Source of the DNA: Halorubrum rutilum
GTDB taxonomy: Archaea; Halobacteriota; Halobacteria; Halobacteriales; Haloferacaceae
Direction: 5' to 3'
Assembly (NCBI RefSeq): GCF_024494565.1
Contig: NZ_JANHDN010000008.1
Span: 1 to 64,000 of the forward strand
DNA: 64,000 nucleotides
The notes under the pieces are model-generated. The model was not told the origin of the DNA. It searched no databases and saw only the letters and a list, made by a program, of their open reading frames with translations. Below are positions 8,315-16,577 of this stretch, in pieces; position 1 is the first letter of the stretch; each line of letters starts with the position of its first letter. A program made the translations under genes and the position numbers.

Positions 8315-9732
8315 GCGACGGGGGCGAGGGGGACGGCGGCGACGCCGCGCTCGCCGGAGGCGACCGCCGGCTCCGACCCCTCCGAACCGACCTCACCCCG
8401 ATCGCCGAGGCCGTCGCGGCCGCCGACGCCGACGCGTTCGTCGCGGTCGGCGACCGCTTCGACGACGACGTGCGGTACCTCACGCGCTTTTCCGGCCCGG
8501 ACCGAGCGTCCGCGCTGGTGGTGGTTCCGGAGGACGGGGCCGAGGGCGACGACGAGGACCGCGACGGCGACGGCGCGGGCGGCCGCGGCGCGGTTGCCCG
8601 CGCCGTCTGCTGCCCGCCGAGCCTCTTCGCCGAGCAGGCCGAGCGGGAGTTCGTCGGGAGCGCGCGCGCTCGAAGCGACGGTGAGAGCGACGGCGACGCC
8701 GGCTTCCACGACGGCGTCGCCCGCGAGGTCCGGACCGAGAGCGTCGGCGACCACGCCGGGGAACGCGCGGCCGCGGCGGTCGCGGCGCTGCTCGGCGACG
8801 GCGACGCGACGGAGGACGAGGGTTCGAACGGCGACGGCGGGTCGAACGCCGACGGCGCCGCCGACCGCACCCTCCTCGTCCCGCCCGCGGTCCCCCACGA
8901 CGCCGCCGTCTACCTCGAACGCGCCGGGAACGCGCTCGCGTCGACCGACGCGGTGACGACGACGCGGGCCCGGAAGACCGGCGCGGAGCTCGACCGCCTC
9001 CGCCGCGTCCAGCGCGCGGCGGCCGCGGGGATGGCGCGCGCGGAGACCGTGCTGGCGGGCAGCGAGGTCGACGAGGGCGACGCGGGGAGACCGATCCTCC
9101 GGTGGGCGGGCGCCCCCCTGACGACCGAGCGGCTCCGGCGCGAGGCGAACGCGGTCCTCGCCGCCCGCGGCGTCCGCGACGCCGGCAACACCGTGATCGG
9201 CGCCGGCCCGTCGGCCGCGGACCTCCACTACGTCGGCGACGAGCCGGTCCGGCCGGGCGAGACGGTGTTGCTCGACATCTCGCCGCGCGGCCCCGACGGC
9301 TACTACGGGGACCTGACCCGGACGTTCGTCGTCGACGGCGACGGCGGCTGGGAGCGCCGCGCGTACGTCGCGGTCGAGGCCGCCCGCGAGGCCGCGCTCG
9401 CGGAGGTCGAGCCCGGCGTGCCGGCGAAGACCGTCCACGGCGAGGCGGCCGCCGAGCTGGCCGCCTACGGCTTCGATCCGAACGCCGGCGAGGGCGAGGC
9501 GGGGTTCACGCACGGCACCGGTCACGGCGTGGGCGTGAGCCTCCACGAGTCGCCGTCGCTGTCGGCAGGGGGGGCAGGCAAGCTGCGATCGGGACACGTC
9601 GTGACGGTCGAACCCGGCGTCTACGACCCGGACGTCGGCGGCGTGCGGCTGGAGGACCTCGTCGTCGTCACCGAGGACGGGTACGAGCTCCTCGCGGAGT
9701 ATCCGTTCGGAATCGTGCCGGAAGAGCGGTAG
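8311..9732 (+). CDS. M24 family Xaa-Pro-type metallopeptidase
   Basis: A 473-residue protein. The N-terminal creatinase-like domain (about 1-215) carries two Asp/Gly/Asn-rich low-complexity inserts near residues 72-90 and 168-190. The C-terminal pita-bread M24 domain has the full dinuclear metal set: Asp322 (LLDIS), Asp334 (GDLTRTF), the HGTGHGVG histidine region (401-408), Glu434 (VEPGVY) and Glu448 (VRLED). It probably removes N-terminal residues ahead of proline from peptides. The GTG start at 8311 is set by the GTGA overlap with the helicase stop; no functional tie to the helicase is evident. Confidence 0.9.
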   Translation: MSDGGEGDGGDAALAGGDRRLRPLRTDLTPIAEAVAAADADAFVAVGDRFDDDVRYLTRFSGPDRASALVVVPEDGAEGDDEDRDGDGAGGRGAVARAVCCPPSLFAEQAEREFVGSARARSDGESDGDAGFHDGVAREVRTESVGDHAGERAAAAVAALLGDGDATEDEGSNGDGGSNADGAADRTLLVPPAVPHDAAVYLERAGNALASTDAVTTTRARKTGAELDRLRRVQRAAAAGMARAETVLAGSEVDEGDAGRPILRWAGAPLTTERLRREANAVLAARGVRDAGNTVIGAGPSAADLHYVGDEPVRPGETVLLDISPRGPDGYYGDLTRTFVVDGDGGWERRAYVAVEAAREAALAEVEPGVPAKTVHGEAAAELAAYGFDPNAGEGEAGFTHGTGHGVGVSLHESPSLSAGGAGKLRSGHVVTVEPGVYDPDVGGVRLEDLVVVTEDGYELLAEYPFGIVPEER

Positions 9733-9747
9733 GGAGCGCGGCGCGAC

Positions 9748-10032
9748 TCACTTCTCCGATGCATCCGTCGGCGCCGAATCGGTCGCGTCCGCCTCGGCGG
9801 CGTCCTCGCCCCGGAGCTGTCGCGGGAGCAGTCCCGAGATCAGCCCGCGGAGGATCCGGCCCGGGTCGAGGAAGTACTGGGGGAGGACGACCATCGCGAC
9901 GGCGACGACGAGCAGCCCGGCGCCGAGCGCGACCTCGCCGGCGAACAGCCGGATAACGGCGTAGTTCGCGAGCGGCAGCGCGAAGACCAGCGACGCCGCC
10001 AGCCCGATCATGTCGGTCAGCCCGAGGTTCAT
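9748..10032 (-). CDS. Small haloarchaeal membrane protein (probable DUF7533)
   Basis: A 94-residue protein with two hydrophobic helices at about 8-28 and 33-54, followed by an amphipathic stretch FLDPGRILRGLISGLLPRQ and an acidic tail (EDAAEADATDSA). It resembles the haloarchaeal DUF7533 family; the function is unknown. A T-rich CTTTTGA element about 25 nt upstream on the minus strand may be its promoter. It converges with the M24 peptidase gene and diverges from riboflavin synthase. Confidence 0.8.
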   Translation of the reverse strand: MNLGLTDMIGLAASLVFALPLANYAVIRLFAGEVALGAGLLVVAVAMVVLPQYFLDPGRILRGLISGLLPRQLRGEDAAEADATDSAPTDASEK

Positions 10033-10144
10033 TGGCGGCGGGTTGGCGCCGGGCGTTCAAAAGGGGCGCGGGAGGGAGGGGAACGGGCGCCGAGAGGTCG
10101 GCCGAACACCGAACCGATATGTGTCGCGCGCGCCCAGTTCCGGT

Positions 10145-10774
10145 ATGTTCACCGGCATCGTCGAGGGCACCGGGACCGTCCGCGAGCGGACCGAGACCGA
10201 GGACGGGCTCCGGCTTCGGATCGGCGTCGACGGCTTCGACGACCTCCACCACGGCCAGTCGATAAGCGTCAGCGGGGTCTGCCTGACCGTCGAGGAGTAC
10301 GATACCGGCGCCGACGCGAACGGCACCGACGAGGGAGGCGCCGACGGCTGGTTCGAGGTGTTCCTCGCGAGCGAGACGGTGGCGAAGACGTACCTCGGCG
10401 ACGTCGGTGAGGGCGACGCCGTCAACGTCGAGCGCGCGATGCCCGCCGACGGGCGGTTCGACGGCCACGTCGTGCAGGGCCACGTCGACACCGTCGCCGA
10501 GGTGACGGGGATCGAGCGCGTCGGCGAGGACTGGCGGTTCACCTTCGCGATTCCCGAGGGCCACGCCGACTACCTCGTCGACAAGGGGTCGGTGACGCTC
10601 GACGGGATCTCGCTGACGGTCGCGGAGAAGCGCGAGGCGGAGTTCGACGTCGCGATCATCCCGACGACGTACGAGCTGACGACGCTCTCGAAGAAGTCGG
10701 TCGGCGACCCGGTCCACCTAGAGGTCGACGTGATCGCGAAGTACGTCGAGAACATGCTGGAGGGGTACGCCTGA
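10145..10774 (+). CDS. ribE: Riboflavin synthase (alpha-subunit type)
   Basis: A 209-residue bacterial-type riboflavin synthase that dismutates two 6,7-dimethyl-8-ribityllumazines to riboflavin. Two similar lumazine-binding barrels are visible. The first begins MFTGIVEGTGTV and contains GQSISVSGVCLTV; the second contains DGRFDGHVVQGHVDTV and KGSVTLDGISLTV. The duplicated VSGVCLTV/LDGISLTV segments are the family hallmark. A short Asp/Gly-rich insert lies at about 55-66. A TATA-like GATATGTG (10116-10123) sits about 22-29 nt before the ATG. It completes, with ribK and ribB, three flavin genes in the window, at separate loci. Confidence 0.95.
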   Translation: MFTGIVEGTGTVRERTETEDGLRLRIGVDGFDDLHHGQSISVSGVCLTVEEYDTGADANGTDEGGADGWFEVFLASETVAKTYLGDVGEGDAVNVERAMPADGRFDGHVVQGHVDTVAEVTGIERVGEDWRFTFAIPEGHADYLVDKGSVTLDGISLTVAEKREAEFDVAIIPTTYELTTLSKKSVGDPVHLEVDVIAKYVENMLEGYA

Positions 10775-10900
10775 GAGGTGATATGGCGAGGCGGCGATTC
10801 GAAACCTCGGGTAGATCGGCCGTGTAATTCCGGGGCCGAGACCGCAGTGGACTCCGTCAAACAATCAGTCGCTCTTTTATAAACCGGTGTCTACGGATCG

Positions 10901-11212
10901 GCGGCGAACACCTCCAAAGCCCCAGCCGCGAGGGCTCGGTGCGCTCGCTGCGCTCCTCGTCACTCGCTTCGCTCGTTCCTGCGGTCCTTGCGTCGCGCGC
11001 CTTCGCCCTCGCGACTGCCCCTTTGAGTCCCGCCCCGCACGGCACCGCACAGCACCTCACGCCTCCCCAGCCTCGTCACCGGACTACGTCCGGTTGCAAG
11101 CGAGAGCTTCGCTCTCGCCCTGTCGCTGGCGACTGGCGCCGCCAGCGACTCCCTCGCGCGTGCTGACTCGCGGCCGCCGGGGGCGGCCGCTCACAGGCAC
11201 GCGCCGGCCGCA
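10901..11212 (-). repeat. Dispersed structured repeat, copy B
   Basis: Minus-strand copy. The conserved islands are at 11055-11074 (20-nt block, identical to the other copies), 11015-11028 and 10913-10927. The 5' arm has CGGCCGCC/GGCGGCCG pairing. The second arm is a perfect 10-bp stem GTCGCTGGCG (11122-11131) with CGCCAGCGAC (11140-11149). Two extra perfect hairpins follow: 11100-11118 (GCGAGAGC around TTC) and 11078-11094 (ACCGGAC around TAC). Past its 3' end, a TTTATAAAAGAGCGACTG string resembles the satellite module of copies C and E. The preceding 10775-10900 stretch shows only a TTTATAAA element at 10876-10883 and no gene. Confidence 0.85.
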
Positions 11213-11284
11213 TCGACGGTCCGCTCAGTCCGGCGGATCGACTGTCCCCCGCACAGAGCATCCGCGAGCGAAGCGAGCGGTTCA

Positions 11285-11320
11285 CCGACGGCGAGGCGAA
11301 CGCCGAGCCGTCGGATTTTT
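11285..11320 (+). terminator. Stem-loop followed by a T run
   Basis: CCGACGGC (11285-11292) pairs with GCCGTCGG (11307-11314), with an inner GGCG/CGCC continuation, and is followed by ATTTTT (11315-11320). A second hairpin, GGTTCC (11343-11348) with GGAACC (11371-11376), lies just downstream. They sit between the convergent ribE and GGGP synthase genes, beyond repeat copy B. A terminator role is plausible but unproven. Confidence 0.4.
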
Positions 11321-11393
11321 CCCTCCAGGTTTTTCGAGGAGAGGTTCCAGAAGCGAACGAAGTGAGCGAAGGAACCCGACGAGAAAGAGGTGG

Positions 11394-12101
11394 TCAGTCG
11401 TCGTGCGCGTCCTTCGCCCCGTTCACCGTCTCGCGGACGGCGTCGACGCCCTCGTCGTGGAGCAGGTCGCCGACGACGATCACGTCGCTGTGGGCGGCCA
11501 TCTCGTTGGCCGACTCGTAGTCCGAGATTCCGCCGCCGTAGAAGAGCGTGGCGTCGTCGAGCGCGTCGTGGGCGGCGGCCACCTTCTCGGTGTCGCCGAA
11601 CGTGCCCGAGTACTCGACGTAGACGATCTCCTGGCCGAACATGCGCTCCGCGACCTTCGCGTACGCGCCCACGTCGTCGGCCGCGAGGTCGCAGTTCGCG
11701 TCGGTCACCTCCGCGACCGCGGCGTCGGGGTTGAGGACGATGTACGCCTCGGTGTGGGTCCGGTCCCAGTCGAGGTCGTCGATGCGGACCCACTCCTTGT
11801 GCGCGCCCGTGATCCAGAACGGGCCGCCGGCGTTGAACACCGTCGGGATCAGGTAGCCGTCGAGCGCGGGCGAGTCGATGACGACGCCGGGGTTCGACGG
11901 CTCCTGGTACAGCGGGACGTCGTACTCGGCCGCGGCGTCGACGACGCGCGTCATCTTCTCCGCGGTGACGTCGAGGGTCCCGCCGATCTCGATCGCGTCG
12001 GTGCCGGTGCGGCAGACGTCCTCGAAGGTCTCGCCGTCCCGCAGTTCCTTGTCGGGATCGACCTTCAGCACGTGGTCCCAGTCGTCCCACGGGTTACTCA
12101 T
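11394..12101 (-). CDS. Geranylgeranylglyceryl phosphate synthase
   Basis: A 235-residue TIM-barrel prenyltransferase of the PcrB/GGGPS family, forming the first ether bond of archaeal membrane lipids from sn-glycerol 1-phosphate and GGPP. Diagnostic segments are LKVDPDKEL near residue 15, [64 protein letters not shown] and LFYGGGISD. The ATG at 12101 ([10 protein letters not shown]) fits the family start; an upstream ATG at 12116 would add five residues. With carS it represents the ether-lipid pathway in this window. It lies 79 nt downstream of cetZ on the same strand, so the two might be cotranscribed. Confidence 0.95.
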   Translation of the reverse strand: MSNPWDDWDHVLKVDPDKELRDGETFEDVCRTGTDAIEIGGTLDVTAEKMTRVVDAAAEYDVPLYQEPSNPGVVIDSPALDGYLIPTVFNAGGPFWITGAHKEWVRIDDLDWDRTHTEAYIVLNPDAAVAEVTDANCDLAADDVGAYAKVAERMFGQEIVYVEYSGTFGDTEKVAAAHDALDDATLFYGGGISDYESANEMAAHSDVIVVGDLLHDEGVDAVRETVNGAKDAHDD

Positions 12102-12180
12102 CGGCAACGACTCCACCGGGCGGCACCAAAAAGGTGCGGAACCTGCCTCGTCGTCCGTCCCTCGGCGAACCCCGCGCCGC

Positions 12181-13260
12181 TCACAGCAGGTCGTCGAGCT
12201 CGTCGTTGTCGAACGCGGACGCGGGGTCGACCCGCTCCTCCGCCTCGTCGCGGACCGCCTGCCGGGCGCGTTCGAGGAACGCCTCGACCCGGCGGGAGCG
12301 CTCGACGCCGCCGAGCAGCACGAGGGCCGCGATCCGGTCGGAGTCGAGCGGGAAGTCGCCGCCGCGCACCTGCGTCGACCCCGTCTCCTCCTGGAGCCAC
12401 TTGCGCGCCTTCTCCGCGCCCTTCCGGGAGATCCGGTCCGGGTCGCCGGCGACGGCGACGAGGGCGGCGTCGGCGTCGGTCGCGTTCGGGAGCGACATGC
12501 CCGTCATCACCGCGCTCCGGACGGTACTCATCACGGTCGCGACGTTCTCCTCGGCGTCCTCGGCGGCCGGCGCCGAGGCGAACCCGACCGCCGCCATTCC
12601 GCCGGCCCGAAGCGTGTTGATCACCTCGCTCGTGTCGACGACGGACTCGCCGACGCCCTCGACCGCCTCGCCGGCGGCCAGGAGGAGGCCGACGCGCCGC
12701 GCCATCGACTCGTTGATCGCGGCGTAGCCGCCCTCCACCGACTCGCCCGCGGAGCGCCACGCGTCGTTGTCGAGCAGGAGCGTCGCGTCCGCCTCGCGGA
12801 CGAGCGTCTTCAGCGAGCGTCCCGCGTTCACCTGGTACATCGCGCCCTCGTCGCGGCCGGGGAGGATTCCGATCGCGTACACCGGCACGTCGTACACCCG
12901 GCTCAGCTCGCGGACGAGCACCGGCGCGCCGCCGGAGCCGGTGCCGCCGCCGAGCCCGGCGACCACGAACAGCGCCTCGGCCTCCGCGGTCACCTTCGGC
13001 GCGAGCGCGTCCAGCACCTCGGTCGCGTCCTCGTCCATCACGTCGGCGGCGAGCTCGTTGTCGCCGCCGACGCCGTGGCCGTTCACCCGCGACTGCCCGA
13101 CGAGGACCGCGTCGAGCGGGAGGGGATCGAGGTCCGCCGCGGCCGTGTTGACCGCGAGCGCGTCGAGCACCGCGCCGTAGCCGGCGTCGGCGTCGAACCG
13201 GGCGAGGGCGGTCGCGAGCTTCCCGCCCGCCTGCCCGACGCCGAGGAGGACTGTCTTCAT
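12181..13260 (-). CDS. cetZ: CetZ-family tubulin-like GTPase
   Basis: A 359-residue tubulin/FtsZ superfamily protein of the archaeal CetZ group, which controls cell shape in haloarchaea. Seen are the N-terminal GVGQAGGK nucleotide loop (7-14), [12 protein letters not shown] (T4 tubulin signature, GGGTGSG at 104-110), the [20 protein letters not shown] region (NxxxxD-like nucleotide contact) and [16 protein letters not shown]. It ends with an acidic DNDELDDLL tail. The start at 13260 is supported by a TATA-like GTATTAC about 25-30 nt upstream and by the canonical [10 protein letters not shown] start. It is divergent from the pilus-like locus with only 74 bp between the starts. CetZ paralogues are usually several per genome; which one this is cannot be told. 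Confidence 0.93.
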   Translation of the reverse strand: MKTVLLGVGQAGGKLATALARFDADAGYGAVLDALAVNTAAADLDPLPLDAVLVGQSRVNGHGVGGDNELAADVMDEDATEVLDALAPKVTAEAEALFVVAGLGGGTGSGGAPVLVRELSRVYDVPVYAIGILPGRDEGAMYQVNAGRSLKTLVREADATLLLDNDAWRSAGESVEGGYAAINESMARRVGLLLAAGEAVEGVGESVVDTSEVINTLRAGGMAAVGFASAPAAEDAEENVATVMSTVRSAVMTGMSLPNATDADAALVAVAGDPDRISRKGAEKARKWLQEETGSTQVRGGDFPLDSDRIAALVLLGGVERSRRVEAFLERARQAVRDEAEERVDPASAFDNDELDDLL

Positions 13261-13282
13261 GATCGGTGGATACCGGATCCGA

Positions 13283-13309
13283 CGTATTACGCCTTCCCCC
13301 GAGTTTAAG
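13283..13309. promoter_or_regulatory. Back-to-back promoters of cetZ and the pilus-like locus
   Basis: GTATTAC at 13284-13290, read on the minus strand, is 24-30 nt before the cetZ start. TTTAAG at 13304-13309 is 26-31 nt before the ATG at 13335. Both distances fit leaderless transcription. The two elements are only about 14 nt apart, so the polymerases would compete. Confidence 0.5.
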
Positions 13310-13334
13310 TGCGAAATCGGGCCCAACGGGCGAC

Positions 13335-13979
13335 ATGTCGAACGCCACCGACGACGGGCGTCGGCGCCCGGACCGCGGAGAGCGATCGCACGCCGCCGGA
13401 ACCGACGGACGGGGGGACCCGCGGATCGAGGACCGACTCGACGAGCGCCTCAGCGCGGTCGAGCGCGCCGTGACGGAGTCCGACGCCGCCGTCGCGGACC
13501 TCGGGGACAGCGCCGCGGCCGCGGCGGAACGCGAGGCGCTGGAGTCGCGCGTGGCCGAGCTCGAATCGCGCGTCGAGGAGCTGGAGGCCGCGACGCAGGC
13601 GATCAGGGGGTACGTGGGGTCGATCCGGGCCGTCAACCGCGAGGTCGAACGCCGGGCCGACCTCGCGCTGGCGAGGGCGAGCTGCGGCGGGGACGCCGCC
13701 GCGGAGACCGCACCGCGGAGCGAGGCCGACCGCGCCGGCGCGGACCCGGACGGCGCCGGTCCAGGCGACGCGGTCTCGGGAGACGCGTCCCCGAGCGAGG
13801 CGGTCCCGGGCGAGGCGGCGCTCGACGCCGCCGTCCCCGAGGACGCCGCCGCTCCGAGAGGTGCCCCCGATCGGGGCGACGGGGGAGGAGCCTCCGACCC
13901 GGAGGCCGTCGAGTCCGACGGGGAGGCGGACGGATCGTGGCGAGACGGGCCGTTGGACCGACTCCGTGAGTCGCTGTAA
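13335..13979 (+). CDS. Coiled-coil acidic protein heading pilus-like locus (probable DUF7310)
   Basis: A 214-residue protein. A polar Arg/Asp-rich start is followed by a clear coiled coil at about 38-110 (RLDERLSAVERAVTES through ESRVAELESRVEELEAATQ). The C-terminal half is Ala/Asp/Glu/Gly/Pro-rich, with loosely repeated GDA-like units (about 135-180), and the protein ends in DRLRESL. It corresponds, as I recall, to haloarchaeal DUF7310, found beside the same ATPase genes. No signal peptide or TM helix is seen, so it is likely a cytoplasmic scaffold of the machine. The start at 13335 fits the TTTAAG promoter. Confidence 0.78.
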   Translation: MSNATDDGRRRPDRGERSHAAGTDGRGDPRIEDRLDERLSAVERAVTESDAAVADLGDSAAAAAEREALESRVAELESRVEELEAATQAIRGYVGSIRAVNREVERRADLALARASCGGDAAAETAPRSEADRAGADPDGAGPGDAVSGDASPSEAVPGEAALDAAVPEDAAAPRGAPDRGDGGGASDPEAVESDGEADGSWRDGPLDRLRESL

Positions 13980-14048
13980 CGCGGGCCGTCCGACGGGTTC
14001 GGAGGCGGTGCCTCGGAACGGGGCCCCGGCGGGAGGGACGCGGGATCC

Positions 14049-14618
14049 GTGATCCGCGTCGTGCTCACGGTCCTCGTCGCCGTCGCCCTCCTCGCGGCGG
14101 CGGCGCCGGCGCTCGAAGACGCCAGGGCGAGCACGACCGTCGAACGGCTCGACACGGAGGTGGACCGGATCGAGCGCGTCGTCGGCGATCTCACCGCGGG
14201 CTCCGTGAGCGTCGCGGACCCCGCGCTCGCCGCGCGAACGACCCTGACCGTCCGGGTCCCGAGCGGGTTCGCGGCCGCGCCGGTCGACGGCGTCGCGCTC
14301 GTGGAGACCGGGGGCGTCGACGAGAGCGGCTCGACGACGACGGAACGGGGAGCGACGGACGCCGCGGAAGCGGAGGCGACGGCGACGGACGCCGCGGAGG
14401 CGGCGGCAACGGTCGACGACACGGAAGCGAGCGTCGCGCTCCGGTACCGGATCGACGGCGGCCGCGAGCGGACCGTCCAGATCGCGCCGGGGGTCGCGGA
14501 CGCGACCGTCGCGGTCGACGGGGGAGCGATCGCGCTCCGGCCGGGCGGCGAGAGCCGGCTGGTCCTCCGCCTCGTCGACGACGGCGGACCGACAGTCCGG
14601 ATCGCCAGGATCGGGTGA
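14049..14618 (+). CDS. Single-TM exported protein of pilus-like locus (probable DUF7311)
   Basis: A 189-residue protein with a hydrophobic N-terminus (VLTVLVAVALLAAAAPAL, residues 5-22) acting as a signal anchor or pilin-like helix. An extracellular region follows, with a Thr/Ala/Glu low-complexity linker at about 100-125 (ATDAAEAEATATDAAEAA) and two beta-rich halves. No catalytic motif is visible. It starts at GTG 14049, 69 nt after the upstream gene. It corresponds to haloarchaeal DUF7311 as I recall. Its position directly before the secretion ATPase suggests an export-machine component. Confidence 0.75.
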   Translation: MIRVVLTVLVAVALLAAAAPALEDARASTTVERLDTEVDRIERVVGDLTAGSVSVADPALAARTTLTVRVPSGFAAAPVDGVALVETGGVDESGSTTTERGATDAAEAEATATDAAEAAATVDDTEASVALRYRIDGGRERTVQIAPGVADATVAVDGGAIALRPGGESRLVLRLVDDGGPTVRIARIG

Positions 14619-14651
14619 GCGCTTATATGCGATGCCGGGGGCACGCCCGCC

Positions 14652-16577
14652 GTGAACCTCGATCTCCCCTCGCTGTCGCGGATCGGCGGCGGCGAGCCGC
14701 CGCTGCGGTCGCTGCCGTGGACCGACGCCGAGCGGGACTGCCGGTGCGAACCGTCGTTCCGGGAACCGGTCGGAACGGGCGTCGGCGACCGCGCCGTGCT
14801 CGCGGTCGACGCCGGCGACTGCCCCGGCCGCGGCGACCTCGCCGAGAGCCCGGACTGCCTGGCGACCGTCGTCGAGGCGCTGACCGAGCGCGACGCCGAC
14901 GTGATCAGGACCCGTCACCGGGGGCGCGAGCGGGCCTACGCCGGGCGGGCCGCCGCGTGTCTCGTCGCGGCGGGTCGGTTCCGCGAGCGGATCGGCTTCC
15001 ACGAGACCCGGCTCGCCGACCGCGTGACGTGCGACCCGGTCGGCGCCGCCCGGGAGGCAACCGGGCGCGAGGGGCCGCCGGCCCGGATCGCCGCGGAGAC
15101 GGGCCTCTCGACGGTCGTCGAGGGCGCCGACGAGGTCGGGGACGTGTTGCGAGCGCACGTCGGACCGCGGATCGCGGCCGCGCGGGTCGCGACCGCGCCG
15201 CCGCCGGGCGCCGAACTCGTCGATCGCTGGGGGCTGGATACCGGCGCGACCGTCCGGTTATACGAGGGGTCCGGACCGCTCCGGACGTATCACCTCACGC
15301 CGCCGGTCCGGGACCTCGACGACGGGGCGGTCGGACGGCTCGACGACGCGAAGCGGCGCCTGCTCGACGACCCGACCGGAGGGGCCCGAGCGCCGGGGCG
15401 CGCCGCCCGCGCGGCCGCGGAGGACGGCGACCCCGTCTCGACGCTCGCCGAGGTACTGCGTCGGCACACGCGGGGCTACGGGGCGTTCGAACACGTGTTC
15501 GCCGACGACCGGGTGAGCGACGCGACGCTGTCGGCGCCGGTGACCGAGAACCCGCTCCGCGTCGTCGTCGACAGCGAGCGCTGTCGGACGAACGTGCGGC
15601 TCCCGCCCGAGGGGGCCGCCACGCTCGCGTCCCGGCTCCGCCGGACCAGCGGTCGGGGGTTCTCGCGCGCGAGCCCCACGCTCGACGCGACGCTGGAGAC
15701 GGACGCCGGCCGCGTCCGCGTGGCCGCGACGACCGACCCCGCCAGCGACGGCCTCTCGTTCGCCTTCCGCCGCGGCGACCCCGACGCGTGGACCCTCGCG
15801 CGGCTCGTCGACGTCGGCACGGTCACCCCGGCCGCCGCCGGCCTCCTCGCCGTCGCCGTCGGGCGCGGCGTGACCGGGCTCGTGGCCGGCGGACGCGGCG
15901 CGGGGAAGACGACCGCGCTCGGCGCGCTCCTGTGGGAGCTCCCCGCGGAGACGCGGTCGATCCTGATCGAGGACACCCCCGAGCTCCCGGCGAGCGCCCT
16001 GACGGCCGCCGGGCGGGACGCGCAGCGGCTCCGCGTCGGCGACGGGGCGGAGCCGTCGCCGAGCGACGCGGTCCGGACCGCGCTCCGACTCGGCGGCGGG
16101 GCGATCGTCGTCGGCGAGGTCCGCGGCGAGGAGGCGCAGGCCCTCTACGAGGCGATGCGCGTCGGGGCGACCGGCGAAACGGTGCTCGGGACGATCCACG
16201 GCGAGGACCCGGCCGCGGTCCGGGAGCGGGTGGTCTCCGACCTGGGCGTGTCGCCCTCGTCGTTCGCCGCGACCGACCTGATCGTCCTGCTCGACGACCA
16301 CCACGTCGACGTGATCGCCGAGGTCGTCGGACGCGACGACGGCGCCGCGTTCGACCCGCTGTTCGAGCGAACGGGCGAGGGGCTGGCGCCGACCGGACGG
16401 ATCGACCGCGGCGAGAGCCGGCTCGTCGAGCGACTCGCGGGGACAGACGGATCGTACGCCGCGGCCAGGGCGGCCGTCGAGGACCGGGGGGAGCGGATCC
16501 GCGAGGCGGTCGCCGCCGGGCGGACCGACCCGGAGCGCTACGTCGAGTTCGTCGGCGCGGACGGTGAGACGGGATGA
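14652..16577 (+). CDS. Type II/IV secretion (VirB11/PilB-like) ATPase
   Basis: A 641-residue secretion NTPase of the VirB11/PilB/ArlI superfamily, powering assembly of pilus-like filaments. The Walker A motif GGRGAGKTT is at about 413-421, the Asp-box IEDTPELP at about 440-447, the Walker B-like GGGAIVVGEVRGEEA at about 480-494, and the His box GTIHGEDPAA at about 515-524. The N-terminal ~270 residues are a divergent domain with several Cys/Arg patches (such as DCRCEP). It starts at GTG 14652, 33 nt after the preceding gene. Its stop overlaps the ATG of the membrane platform gene (ATGA), so the pair is coupled as in other archaeal pilus systems. Confidence 0.9.
   Translation: MNLDLPSLSRIGGGEPPLRSLPWTDAERDCRCEPSFREPVGTGVGDRAVLAVDAGDCPGRGDLAESPDCLATVVEALTERDADVIRTRHRGRERAYAGRAAACLVAAGRFRERIGFHETRLADRVTCDPVGAAREATGREGPPARIAAETGLSTVVEGADEVGDVLRAHVGPRIAAARVATAPPPGAELVDRWGLDTGATVRLYEGSGPLRTYHLTPPVRDLDDGAVGRLDDAKRRLLDDPTGGARAPGRAARAAAEDGDPVSTLAEVLRRHTRGYGAFEHVFADDRVSDATLSAPVTENPLRVVVDSERCRTNVRLPPEGAATLASRLRRTSGRGFSRASPTLDATLETDAGRVRVAATTDPASDGLSFAFRRGDPDAWTLARLVDVGTVTPAAAGLLAVAVGRGVTGLVAGGRGAGKTTALGALLWELPAETRSILIEDTPELPASALTAAGRDAQRLRVGDGAEPSPSDAVRTALRLGGGAIVVGEVRGEEAQALYEAMRVGATGETVLGTIHGEDPAAVRERVVSDLGVSPSSFAATDLIVLLDDHHVDVIAEVVGRDDGAAFDPLFERTGEGLAPTGRIDRGESRLVERLAGTDGSYAAARAAVEDRGERIREAVAAGRTDPERYVEFVGADGETG

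Noticed and set aside
10901..11212. Repeat family as a MITE or IS remnant
   Set aside because: The 5' end (GGCGCGTGCC) and 3' end (GGCTTTGGAGGTGTT) are not inverted copies of each other, no target-site duplication was found, and no transposase is in the window. Kept open only if a larger sample shows otherwise.
12098..14644. An 848-codon open frame on the minus strand
   Set aside because: It runs antisense across cetZ, the coiled-coil gene and DUF7311-type gene, is Ser/Arg/Pro-rich without domains, and is explained by the absence of stop codons in high-GC antisense frames.
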